A DNA stretch of 64,000 nucleotides from Moniliella sp. 'wahieum' (Eukaryota; Basidiomycota; Moniliellomycetes; Moniliellales; Moniliellaceae), in contig RSEE01000032.1 of NCBI GenBank assembly GCA_003971905.1, forward strand, positions 496,001 to 560,000. Reading direction: 5' to 3'. How positions within the stretch are numbered: position 1 is the first letter of the stretch; the number at the start of each line of letters is the position of its first letter. The notes under the pieces are model-generated. The model searched no databases. It was not told where the DNA came from and saw nothing but the letters and a program-made list of their open reading frames with translations. Below are positions 1 to 11,100 of the stretch, one piece after another. The position numbers and the translations under genes were made by a program.

Positions 1-2
1 TA

Positions 3-2515
3 GGCGCAGACAACAAGCCCGCCGCGCCGGTTCAGCCCCCCCGCCCTGGGCACTACGACAAGCATCACGATTCTCACGGACACCCGGCGTACCAAGGCGG
101 CATGCTCGGCGTGAACGGCTCTTCTGGCTTGCCGGCTATGTCCTCATCGGCTTTGACTTCTTCAGGGTCAGCCTTAAACCAGATCACGGGCGGCAATGCT
201 CCCCTCAGCGTGTTGGTTCAAGCACAGCAGCCACGCCAACCCCCCCCGCCTCGAGTGGCACTCCTTACTTTGCGTTATCACAAGAACGGTAGCCACCACA
301 TCGAGTTTCCCTCGGAGGCCCTGCATGCCGCTGCGCTCTCTCGCGTCCTTCGTGACGCAACTTTCATTGGCCAGGGAACCATTCCCACTCCACCCCCACA
401 AGAGGAGCAGCCTAGCAATCCAATTGCTGCCATTGCTCAGTATCGGCAGCAGACGGCCACAGGCCTCTCCTCACTTCTCCAGCCTCAACTGGCCGAGGTG
501 GGACCCTCACTTCCCCTGTCCGACCCGGATGAGCAAGCTGGGGCGGATGCGTATGGCAAACGTGGGTCCGCCGCACCTTCCGCAACGTCCGAGCCATTTG
601 TCACACGTTACTCGCCCAATCCCGACCTGCAGCGCATTCTCGCCAAGCCCGAAGGATCTGGGGAGAGTGAGACGTTCGCATTTGTCAGTTTGGACAAGAT
701 GCTCGTCTGGCTCCTGGATGTCGGGGGGCGCAAGTCTAAAGAACCTTTAACCAGGGTCACCTTTGCCCAACCCATCACCGCGGTTAGCGTCAATGGTGCC
801 TCGGCCCGTCCCGGACCTCGCCCTGCATCCAAGGTCGAGACTGGTTCTGCTGCTCTTTCACCTGAATTTTCGAGCCAGGGCAGCCCGAACAGCGACGCGA
901 CACCAGATAAACGATCTTCCCGCCTGCTCGTGGCCGGGTGGACGTTGCTTTGGGCTTTTCCACGGGGGACGTGGTCTGGCTCGACCCAGTCAATGGCCGC
1001 TGGTCCCATATGAACGCCGGGGGCTGCCTGCACAAGGCACCTGTCACGAGTCTCAAGTGGGTGCCGGGCACGTTCCTCATCTTTGTCGCATTTGCTGATG
1101 GTTTTGTTCTACTGCTCGAGGCTGGTCGGGCTGATTGGCGCCCACACATCCCCAGTTTGAACCAAGCCCGGCCCAAGCCCACTGATGCTTACTGCCACGC
1201 ATGGATCCCGAAGCAAAGTCGTCCTATGCTTGTGCAGAGAATTACGAAAGATAAGTCACCCAAGGCCAAGCCCATTCAGCCGACGAAAGACCAGCAACGG
1301 GGGATTCCAGGGGCTGACGATGATCAAGAGATTTAGAGGATGCAGGTGGAATGGCTTCCTTTGATCCACCCCCAAATGTAAACACCGACCAAAATGACTA
1401 CGCCTTGGTCGATACCTGGGACGAAGAAAAGTGCTTGTAACCCACCCGGGCGACCCCGTACAAACTGAACATGGGCCCAACCTCCTTGATGGACTGGCAC
1501 AGGCCGTTCCCATCTCAATGTTGGGTACACCCTCCGCTGATATGCCCCGAGCAGGCGACCAAATGCCGTTCAAGTTGGTAAACCCCGTCAGCGCATGGCG
1601 CGTGTCCAAACATCGGATCACCGATTTTGCGTTTGCCCCACCCGAGCCGAACGAGGGATCGGATCCGAGCATGGTCAGTCTCGGGACATCGGCTGGCCAA
1701 ACGGAACCGTCTCTCTCCCATGGTCTCCTCTTGTGGCTGTTACGGACGCCGCGGGCAACCTGCGGGTTATTGACATGGAGAACGAGGCGCCACTGCACAC
1801 TTGGAAGTCCTACTTCGGAGGGTTAACTTCGGTCGCTTGGTCCCCTGACGGTCGCTTCCTTGCCACTGGAGGAGAAGATGATCTTCTCACACTTTGGGCC
1901 CCACGGGAAGGACGGTTGGTGGCGCGAGCCCAAGGCCATACGAGCTTTGTGTCGAGCCTTGCGTTTGACCCATGGAGGTGGCCGGTGGAAAAGCGTACCT
2001 ATCGTCTAGGCAGCGTTGGCGAGGATGGAAGAATCGTTCTCTGGGACTTTTCCCATGCTACTCTTCATCGTCCTAAGGGTCATGGACATGCTCCTGTTTC
2101 TACCTCGGGCGCCGTCGAAGTCCGCACCGAGGCTCCGGGGGAGGGATCATCCGCTCTCGACTTGGCCTATGCCCGCCCTTCGCATTCGGGCCAAGCAGTG
2201 ATGCACCGTACCCCCCCGCGAGGCGAGACGGCGTCTATTCTCCCTATTGTTTCGCACCAACTCGCGGGTACGGGCATTGGTATCTTGACTCGCATATACT
2301 TTTCAGCGCAAGCCATCACTATTTTCCATCGTGATGGCGGCATTGATGTGTTTGCTCGGCCTGGCAAGGAGGCGCTTTTCCAAGAGGAGATTGATACGGA
2401 TCGGCTGCTCAAAGCCATCAAGGCAGCCCAGGCAGCCAGCGCCCCTCCACACGACAAAGACACAACTTCCCGAAATTGGACTACCTTCAAACGGCGCGAT
2501 GGTGTTCGCTCCTGA
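3..2515 (+). CDS. creC: CreC / WDR20-type WD40 protein, 5' partial
   Basis: The reading frame is open at the window edge, so the N-terminus is missing. Conserved blocks follow in order: a CreC-type segment with FAFVSLDKMLVWL and EPLTRVTFAQ (about 680-770), ALGFSTGDVVWLDP (about 945-985), APVTSLKWVPG (about 1040), then WRVSKHRITDFAFAP (about 1595-1640). WD40 blades GGLTSVAWSPDGRFLATGGE and YRLGSVGEDGRIVLWDFS lie at 1820-2050. In fungi CreC binds and stabilises the deubiquitinase CreB in carbon catabolite repression; animal WDR20/DMWD activates USP12/46. This role is family knowledge. Frame changes occur near 950, 1335, 1435 and 1720, with conserved sequence continuing after each. The C-terminal 150 residues, after the last blade, are low in recognisable motifs. 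The stop is at 2513-2515. Family assignment is firm; exact exon structure is not. Confidence 0.85.
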
Positions 2516-3545
2516 AACTCTCCTTTATCTGACACATGTGTCCTCTGGCCTTCTTCGCTGTTTTTTTTTTTGAGTTTACACCTTCGTTTCCCCCCTTATG
2601 GATTGCCAACGGACCTGAACCCACGCATGTTGACGTTGTGCACAACGAATATGTAGGTTGACTCAACGTACCTCACCCCCATTCGCGATTCCACAGGCTG
2701 ATAGTGGCCTAAACTGAGTGGACAACTTTCATGATCCATATACAGGGAAAGTGAGTGGATGTGATGGGCCCTGCAATCGTTTTCTCGGATCGCTGACTAC
2801 AACACAATGTCAGCATATGATCCTTTCCTAACACTGAACGCTAGTAGGCCACCGTGACCAACCATGGCTGGCAAGGGTGAGGCCTCAGCCTGAGGTGTCT
2901 GTTTGAGGTTGGTGGCGGATACCGGGGGAGAATGGCAGGCCAGAGTCGCATACAGGAAGTTGATCGAACTTAACTAGCAACTCTAGTAAAGCTAGTAACG
3001 AGTAACTGACGGTCTAGAAGGTAACGCCGCCGTCTTGTCGTGCTGCGGCGTTAATGCATCAAAAGGCTATCTATATGGGAGGGAGCCTGTTTGATATGGT
3101 GGGGTTTGACCACGTCTGCCAGCCACCGTTGAGTTCAAGGATGAAATCAGCCTTGGATGCCTCAGTCCAATGGCTCAGCAGGGTGTTAACGTATTAGGAG
3201 GTGCACCAGCTATGGCTATGGGATCTGTGCGGTGGCAGCGCACAACATGGTGGCTGCACCAACAGCGGGTGGATGGTGTGAGTATAGGAAGGTGCGCGTG
3301 ACGAAGGGATGCGCGGCCTCCCATTTGAAAGTATCAACTGAGCGACATAGCAGGATGAGGTGCACGATGCATGACTGTGGGGTGGATAATCGATGAACGA
3401 GCTATCTCGCGCATCCTCCGCCGATCATGCATCATGCATCGATGCTCGGTAGGTAAAATCAGGTTCGCTCCACCCTCGGCCGCCACCATCCCCATCGCCA
3501 CCGCCACCGCCTGCGCCCCTGCCACCCCCCTCTCTCCTGCCTTCC
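2516..3545. other. Intergenic, no gene seen
   Basis: About 1 kb between creC and the UBLCP1-type gene. A T-run lies near 2562-2572, just downstream of the creC stop. An ATGCATC tandem lies at 3424-3443, one member of a motif family that recurs across the window. A C-rich stretch precedes the next start codon. No supported ORF or RNA gene. Confidence 0.6.
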
Positions 3546-6500
3546 ATGTCTGAAACAGGATCCATACTCCCATCCGCGGAGAATCGCACTTCACCTCCCA
3601 CAGGGGAGACCTCTGGTCCTGACTCCCTGTCGCCTGGCAACTCGGGCCAGGACGATGGAATCCTCCCCGCATCCTCATCAGGCGCCGCAGCGCAACGTTT
3701 TGTGCTCGAGGTCAAGTACGGTGGTGCCATGCACCAAATTCGCCTGAGCGCAGACGACAGTGTAGGAGTTCTGAAGCAATCGCTCGCACGCGTCACATCC
3801 GTCCCGCCCGAGCGGCAGAAGCTTCTGGGCTTGGTGCGTGGCCAGTTGCCGGACGACTCCACCCCCATTCCCAATCTGCCTTTCCTTCGAGCGAAAACTT
3901 CACCTATTCCTCTCGTGGCCGACTCTGATGCACCTGAATCGGATTCACATTTCCATGGCGAAACAAAGATTGTGATGGGCATCACCCTCTTGGGCACACC
4001 ACTGCCCTCTATTTCGCCCCCTGTGCCTGAGGTTGCCAATCAGACGAGCAGTGTCATGCGGCGCTCATTTGACGAATCTGTGATTGAATCCGAGCGCAAA
4101 ATCAAGCACAAGCGCAAGGTGGCTAGCATGTACCTCGAGGTGCAACGGCGCTTGGACGTCGTTTGCGAGCGCACAGCAGATTTCGCTGTTCTTCATCCTC
4201 CACGGCCGGGTAAGCGATTGCTTGTGCTTGATCTTGATTACACATTGGTCGACACCGAGGCTCTATTGAGGGGAGAGAGTGTTTCATCCGTACGCCCCTA
4301 CCTGAGCGAAGTAAGTATCTTCGTTCACCACGAGCAGCGGCGGAAAGCTGACCAGAGACGCTTGCCCAGATGCTAGCCAATCTGTATCCCTACTACGACA
4401 TCTGCATTTGGTCCCAAACCCACTGGCGCTGGGTAGAAGCCAAACTGACCGAACTGCACCTCCTTTCCGACCCCCGGTTCCAGATCTCATTTGTTCTGGA
4501 TCGCACAGCCATGCCCAACGTACGACTCCCTGGACCTTGGCCTGCTCCCCAACAGATGATGGAAGAGTTTATGGCCCACAAGCTGTTCGACCTTCGCACG
4601 TCGATCGGCACAGCCAAAAAGACTAAAGCCAAACTATTCCGTTTTTTGCGGGATATGTTGCCGGAAGTTGAGCTTCCTACGAGCTCGGAGACCTCCAAGA
4701 GCAAGAAGGAAAACACATTGTCGCACTTGGCGTCACTATACGACAAGATCGTCTACTCGGCGCACCATCATGCTGAGGTGCTTTGCATATCACATTCGCC
4801 TAACCCGCCCGTCCAAGTCCCATCGTCTTCTATTGTACTCGACGATCTGGACCAAATCGACGCCGGTGCTCGGGAGCTGTTTGCTAGCTTTTGGGATGCG
4901 GTTAGTTCCCGGGCCATCCTTAACCCAACGAACCAGCATGACCCAAATGCATCCCCGGCGAGCAAGGAAACGTTCATTATCCAGGCGATGGATCTCTATG
5001 GTGCTCTCATTCATGAACTCAGCCTGGTGATCCAAGGCGAGAACTTGGGAGGCATCTGAGCGACCTGAAGCCACCCCTTCCATTCATCCTTTGGAGCAGG
5101 CTGTGCCTTCAAAAGAGACGGCCCAAAACGTCGGAGGCGACTCCGCACCGGATATGGAGATGGTGAATTCGAGTCCATCCTCCTTCCATTCTTCCCGTCC
5201 GAGGGCCAGTACACCCAGTGCCCGCGTTACCAAGCGTAAGAGGCAAGCCAAGGAAGGGGAGTCTGATCTAACGCCCATGATGGCAGCCAAAGCGCCTCCT
5301 ATCCCTCCTCTCCCCCCCTCTCCCCCCTCTCCCTCCTCTCCCATTAGCACCAGCATCTGAACTGGCAAGCTCATCTTCAGCTCCCGAGACTCTTGGGGGA
5401 GAGATGCATATTTCCCAAGCAACGACTCCTTCTGGAGGGGTTTTGTTGCTCAAGAACTTGGACAAGCTTGCCGATGCCTTTGAGCATGCTATGCAGGCTG
5501 GCAAGTTAGACCCTTCCCCCAGCAAAATGCCTATTATTACAGGTCCCTTTGACGGTCAAGCGATGAACGTTGACGACACGCCTGCCTCAGAGGGCCTCGC
5601 CGATCCGGAAGCACCCGGTTCGACCTCCTCGGCCCCCTTGTCGACTCAAACGCCTGCTTCGACGTTTGCCCCAGAGTCCCTCCCCTTTCCCTTGACGGCC
5701 GAAGCCCTGGGGCTTAGCAATGGCCTACCACGGGTCATCATCCCCCCCTTCATGGGGAATTCACAGGGAGGGAGCGTGTTTCACAGGAAAAAGGGAAGCG
5801 ACCCTAACCCTGGTCCCGCCCAGGCCAATTTGGCTATGCCAAGCCTATCCACCGGAGATGCATTGCCGTCGTCGCATTCTTCCTCGCCCCCTCTTCCTAG
5901 GCTCAGTCGCACTTCCCCTTCAGGTGCTACTCAAACTTCAAGCACCCACCTTGGTCGCAAGGCTCGCTCCAGTGAAAAGGCCACTCCAGCCGCGTCCCCA
6001 TTGGTACCATCCACATCCACATTCTCTCTGACGGAAAAGGCAAAGCATTCTACATCTTCGGGATCGTCCGAGACGTCCACCTAAAAAAATCTCGGTCAAA
6101 CCCCTGGAGGTCATCTGGCGTCGGTTTGGCGAAGAGCAATATTCTGCGCGCAACACAATCCATGTTGACGACATTGCTCGCAACTTTGCTCTTAATCCTG
6201 GCAACGGCGTGCTTGTTCATGGTACGTTGACTACAGCCTTGTATGACGCTTGGAGCTTAATGCTTGAAGCTTGGAGCTTAATGCTTGAAGCTTGAAGCTC
6301 GATAAGCGTGACCCCTGTGTTGAAATTGAACGAACGTTAGTCCGTGTACTAACCTAACCGAACACTAACTTAACCTGTCCTAAACTTGCTTTTGATCTTT
6401 GAACTCCTCGCTTTTCGGTCCCTTCGACGCTGCACTTGCGGTTGCGCTTAGGCTATCACGTAGGTAACCTCTCCTCATCCCAACTTGGGACAACTCGGAA

Positions 6501-6678
6501 GCAGAAAACTCAAAAGTACTGATCCATTCTGTTTGCACAGCACTCGCCACATTTTGATACGGAGCTGAACGCTCTCGAGCGCTATTGTCTCCAACTCGCC
6601 CATCCCTCGGTGGAAGATATCAGTGCGTTGGACCATACGCACTGGCGCTCCTACCGCGGGCCATCGGTAGGCAAGTAA
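3546..6678 (+). CDS. UBLCP1: UBLCP1-like ubiquitin-like/HAD CTD-type phosphatase with a large insertion
   Basis: The N-terminal about 100 residues fit a ubiquitin-like fold (RFVLEVKYGGAMHQIRL, then PPERQKLLGLVRGQLPDD). The FCP1/SCP HAD domain follows with motif I LLVLDLDYTLVDT (near 4205-4260), YYDICIWSQTHWRWVE, and SFVLDRTAM at about 4488-4514. A GT-AG intron spans 4311-4369. HAD motif III (VKPLEVIWRRFG) and motif IV (NTIHVDDIARNFALNPGNG) appear only at about 6090-6210, after a 1.5 kb insertion that is itself mostly coding. The C-terminus LDHTHWRSYRGP matches the family end, with the stop at 6676-6678. UBLCP1 dephosphorylates the nuclear 26S proteasome and restrains it. The last part needs two introns (6222-6451 and 6460-6540) around an 8-nt exon. 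Frame changes occur within the insertion near 5050, 5370 and 6050-6085. Confidence 0.7.
4515..6085 (+). other. Extra coding block inside the UBLCP1-type gene, unknown
   Basis: This block separates HAD motifs I/II from III/IV. Its first part (about 4555-5050) is open in the same frame as the upstream phosphatase exon and reads like a helical domain, with MMEEFMAHKLFDLRTSIG, KAKLFRFLRDMLPEV and ARELFASFWDAV. The rest is rich in Pro, Ser and Thr, with a basic KRKRQAK stretch and a short amphipathic piece LLLKNLDKLADAFEHAM (about 5450-5490). I do not recognise the family. It could be an insertion domain, a nested gene inside an intron (a possible start is ATG at 4555), or an assembly join. Confidence 0.45.
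6245..6300. repeat. CTTGAAGCTT-type repeat in an intron
   Basis: Short imperfect units of GCTTGGAGCTTAATGCTTGA and CTTGAAGCTTGAAGCT lie in the predicted 230-nt intron of the UBLCP1-type gene. The same motif family makes a longer array at 24357-24545. Confidence 0.6.
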
Positions 6679-8157
6679 GCGGTCAACAATGCGTCAAACC
6701 AGGGTGTGGCGCAGCAACCCGGGCATGCATTAGATTGCATGCATAGCAGTAACCTTAACCTACTGTGTGTTTTGCTAGGGCCCCTAGGGAACAGCAAAGC
6801 ATCCATAAGTTTGCAGGTTTTTTAACGTTACCACTATCCGGGTACCGTAACGCGTAACCAGATACCGTGCGTCTGGCTTCGAACTGGCTATGGGGAGTCG
6901 CTTCTAGGGTGATTTGCGGAGCTTGTAGATAACACCCAAGAGACCAGACATACAGGATGCCATGATTGGCTCTTATTTACTCCGGGTATGCCATGATGCG
7001 CTTGATATGACCATCGGGAATGTTACTAGTGACTATTAGCGGTTGGTGGTTTATATGGGACGCATGGAACCTTGGACATGTTGAGCGCTAGCAGGCACAT
7101 TTTTACCATCTTTACCCTTCAGCACACTGCGGGCCCATGCGTGCCTGATATGTGCTTCAGAAGCAGGATTGGTAGTAGTTCTACCTCAGGAACTGCAGAG
7201 CTAAATCCTCATATTCTGAGCGCTCTCTGAGTAGTAAAGTGCTCGCAGTTCATGCTGCACATGGTGTGGTTCACAGACTCCCATACGAACAACTCTGTGG
7301 CCCTGGTGGTGCATCGAACACAGCCGTTGTCTCAAGAGATATACTCTCCGAAGGTGATTCTGATTGAAAAGCTTGTACGAGCGCTCGAGAAGCTCGGAGC
7401 TTGAGGCTGAGCTCAAGCGCGAGGCTCTGAAGCTTGAAGTTTGGCATTCTCGTCACACGGCTCGCCCTATCCTATGGAACTCAATCCCGCTGGATGGAGG
7501 TGCTCACTGGATGGAGAGATTGTGACATGTGTGTGTCACATGCTTGGCGCCTGTTCGCGCCTGCTATTCCGCGGTGCGCTGCAGGCGCACGCTCCAGGTG
7601 GAGTCGAACGATTGGCGAGCGCCGCGTGCTGCACATTTGAACAAACGAGGGCTGGCGCTGGGAAAGGAAAAAAAGGCGAGGGCGAAACAGGAGGCGTTTT
7701 CAATATTGAAGTGTCGCATGGCGGCGGGCACTGGTGCAGTGCGAGAGGAGCTGACACTGGCTCGGAGCGGACCCGCCGTCAGATCTCAGAGGCGTGGCGG
7801 GCTGCTGCGCTCAGGCGCCCAGACTCAGACGCCGCCCTCCGGCGCTCAGGCGCTCAGACCTCCTCGGGTGCCAGCCCCAGCGCCGCAGGCTGCCAGCCGA
7901 GGCCGAGTGTGGGACACTGCCTTCCAGGGCAGGTACCCTCCTGCTTTTTCCCGCCACTGCCTCGCGGCAGCCATCGCCATCTGACCATACGCCATCGCCA
8001 TCGCCATCGCCATCGCCATCACCATCGCCATCGCCCCCACGTCCATCCCCACCACCGCCGCTTCCTACGCAGCCGCCTCCTCAACTGCCCCCGCCTTGGC
8101 GAAGCTCCAACTCTGCCGTCCTTGGCCTGATCTTTCCCCCTGAGGTCTTACCCCCCG
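6679..8157. other. Intergenic / NIK1 leader, no gene seen
   Basis: It contains a CTTGAAGCT-like patch near 7380-7440 and, close to the kinase start, a GC-rich segment that is open in several frames by composition. No conserved protein could be recognised. Confidence 0.55.
7990..8033. repeat. CATCGC hexamer microsatellite
   Basis: About seven tandem copies of CATCGC with one CATCAC variant, upstream of the NIK1 coding region. Read in frame it would give Pro-Ser or Ile-Ala repeats, but it more likely lies in the leader. Confidence 0.8.
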
Positions 8158-11100
8158 ATGGCGTCGGTATCTGCCCCCCCTCCCGGGCCCGCCCTGCCCG
8201 GCCCGAGGCCTCCGTCGCTAATGCCTTCATCGATCATCTTGTCCACCTCACCACAGCCCTCTCTCCTCGCTTGTCTTCTATATCGAAGGCTGCAGACACC
8301 GACAACGCTCTGCCCCACCCTTCCGTCTCCCTCATCACCCCTACCTCTCCCGAGCTGCCTCCCAAGCTCGATGAACTGCCACCGCCCTTTGTCACCTTCC
8401 ATTCCACTGACGATGCTCGCATCCCTCTAATTGAGAGTGCCCTGCGTGATCTCTACCAGCGCCTAATGGTTCTCGAGGGAGATCAGGCTTCGCACCCCTC
8501 ATCTCAAGCTTACACGTCCCGCAGTGCTGGACCATCGACGCTCCCCCCGTCCTCACCGTCCACCACCCCCGCCCATGCATCTTTCAGATCTTCCACCTTG
8601 GCGGCCGCTACACCGTCCGCTGCCGTGACAGCACTCAACCCGATGTCGCCGAACGCCGCCACGCGCTGCAAGTCCTGTGGTCGTCGCATGTCGACTGTGG
8701 TGCCCTACACGGTCTCGCGCGCCCCTCCCCAGAGCGAGGAGTTCCCTCTTTCTTACCCTCTCGGAATGGGCCCGGATGGGACCCCAGTTCTGTTGGCTGG
8801 TGGGGCACGGCGACGCAAGAAGCGCACTCGTTCTAGCGCCACCCATGATTGCGACCCACAGGGCGATCCCAGCGTCAGCGGCGCGGGAGATAATGATGGT
8901 TCACATGAATATGAGTGGGAGTATGGTCAACGCCGCCCCTCCTCGTCTCATTCGAATAACCAATCCCAATCGTCTGCGATGCGAAGAAAACGGCTATCCA
9001 ATACTTGGTCGGGGGGCGGTTCCTCCGCACTCAATCCGAGTGTCTCTGGCCTGCGTACGGCTACTCCAAGTTCGGTACGGCCTGGAGGCGATATACCCGA
9101 TGAGCTGTCTGAGACAGGTTCCCGCTCTTCCCTTGCCAGCTCAGATGACGACAGTGATCTCGTTGCTGATCCTATCGAGGCTTTTGGTGCGTTTGAGCGC
9201 TATTCGGACGAGTCAGGGTTGTCTGCCCAGGAGGAGCTGCGGCTGCTCAAAGCTCAAGTGCAGGACATTGCACGTGTGTGCAAGGTACGTTGTTGTAAAC
9301 CCCCAAATTGAGACAAGTTACTGACTCTGTGATTCATTATAGGCTGTTGCATTTGGTGACCTATCGCAGCACATTACCATCCCGGTTCAAGGACATGTGA
9401 TGGTCGAGCTCAAAGATATCATCAATCAGATGGTCGACACGCTCTCTGAATTTACCACCGATGTTATCCGTGTCTCGCTGGAGGTCGGTACCGAGGGCAA
9501 ACTTGGTGGGCAAGTTCAGACCCAGGGGGTGCAGGGCCGTTGGAAAGAACTCAAGGAGGTGGTAAACAAGTTAGCCATGAACCTCACCGAACAAGTACGA
9601 GGTGTCGCCACTGTCACCAAGGCTGTAGCTCGAGGCGACTTGTCGGAGAAGATTCACGTCGAGGCTGATGGAGAGATCCTCGAGTTAAAGGTAACAATTA
9701 ACGTTATGGTCGAGCAATTACGCCATTTTGCCAACGAGGTTACCCGTGTTTCGCGCGAAGTTGGGGTGCGGGGTCAGCTGGGTGGACAAGCAGTTGTTCC
9801 AGGCGTGAAGGGTGTATGGAAGAGTTTGACCATCAACGTGAACCGGATGTGCTACAACTTGACTGAGCAAGTGCGTTCAATTGGTATGGTCACCACTGCC
9901 GTCGCTAATGGCGACCTGACCCGTATCATCGACATCGAAGCGGAGGGAGAGATGTTGACGCTGAAGGAGACCGTCAACTCTATGGTGGCTCAGCTGCGAG
10001 TCTTCGCTTCGGAGGTGGTGCGCATGTCGATGGAAGTGGGGACGTACGGAAAACTCGGGGGGCAAGCCATGTGCCGAATGCAGAGGGAACATGGAAAGAT
10101 CTGACCCAAAGTGTCAACAAGATGGCTGATAACTTGACGTCTCAAGTGCGAGAGATCGCCCGTGTCACCAAGTGTGTCGCCGAAGGTGTTTTGACCGAGT
10201 ACATCAACGTTGACGCCAAAGGTGAAATCCTTGATCTCAAACTTACGGTCAACAATATGGTGCGCCAGCTTAACACTTTGTCGGACGAGATTATCCGCGT
10301 CTCGGTCGAGGTTGGTACAGAAGGTCAGCTCGGTGGCCAAGCCCACATCATGGGCGCTAAAGGCCAATGGCAAGTCCTATCCGATGCTGTCAACGTAATG
10401 GCATTCAACCTTACGACGCAGGTGCGGTCCATTGCGGAAGTCACTACAGCTGTTGCCCGGGGTGACCTGAGCAAGACCATCTCGGTCGACGTGCGCGGGG
10501 AGATCCGCGATCTTAAACTCACTGTCAACGCCATGGTCAAATTCTTACGCACCTTCTCTACCGAAGTGATTCGGGTCGCCCGGGAGGTGGGCACAGAGGG
10601 CCGTTTAGGTGGCTATGCTACAGTTTCGGGCGTGGGCGGAACATGGAAGGACCTGACCGAGTCAGTCAACACGATGGCAGGCAATTTGACCCTGCAAGTA
10701 CGGACCATTGCCCATGCTACTACAGCTGTGGCTCGCGGCGACCTTTCACAGAAGGTCACCATCTCGGTGTCAGGAGAGATGTTGGATTTGGTTAACACAA
10801 TCAACAACATGATCGACCAATTGTCCTTCTTTGCATCAGAGGTCACCCGTGTCGCACGCGAGGTGGGCACCGAGGGACGGCTGGGTGGACGCGCACAAAA
10901 GAAGGACGCCAAGGGCAAGTGGCAGAGATTACAGACAATGTTAACCAGATGGCTTCCAACTTGACGTCTCAAGTGCGTGCGTTTGCCCAAATCACAGCCG
11001 CTGCAACCGATGGAGACTTCTCTCGCTTTGTCACTGTCGAGGCGTCCGGGGAGATGGATTCGCTCAAGACTAAAATCAACCAAATGGTGTTTGGTCTTCG

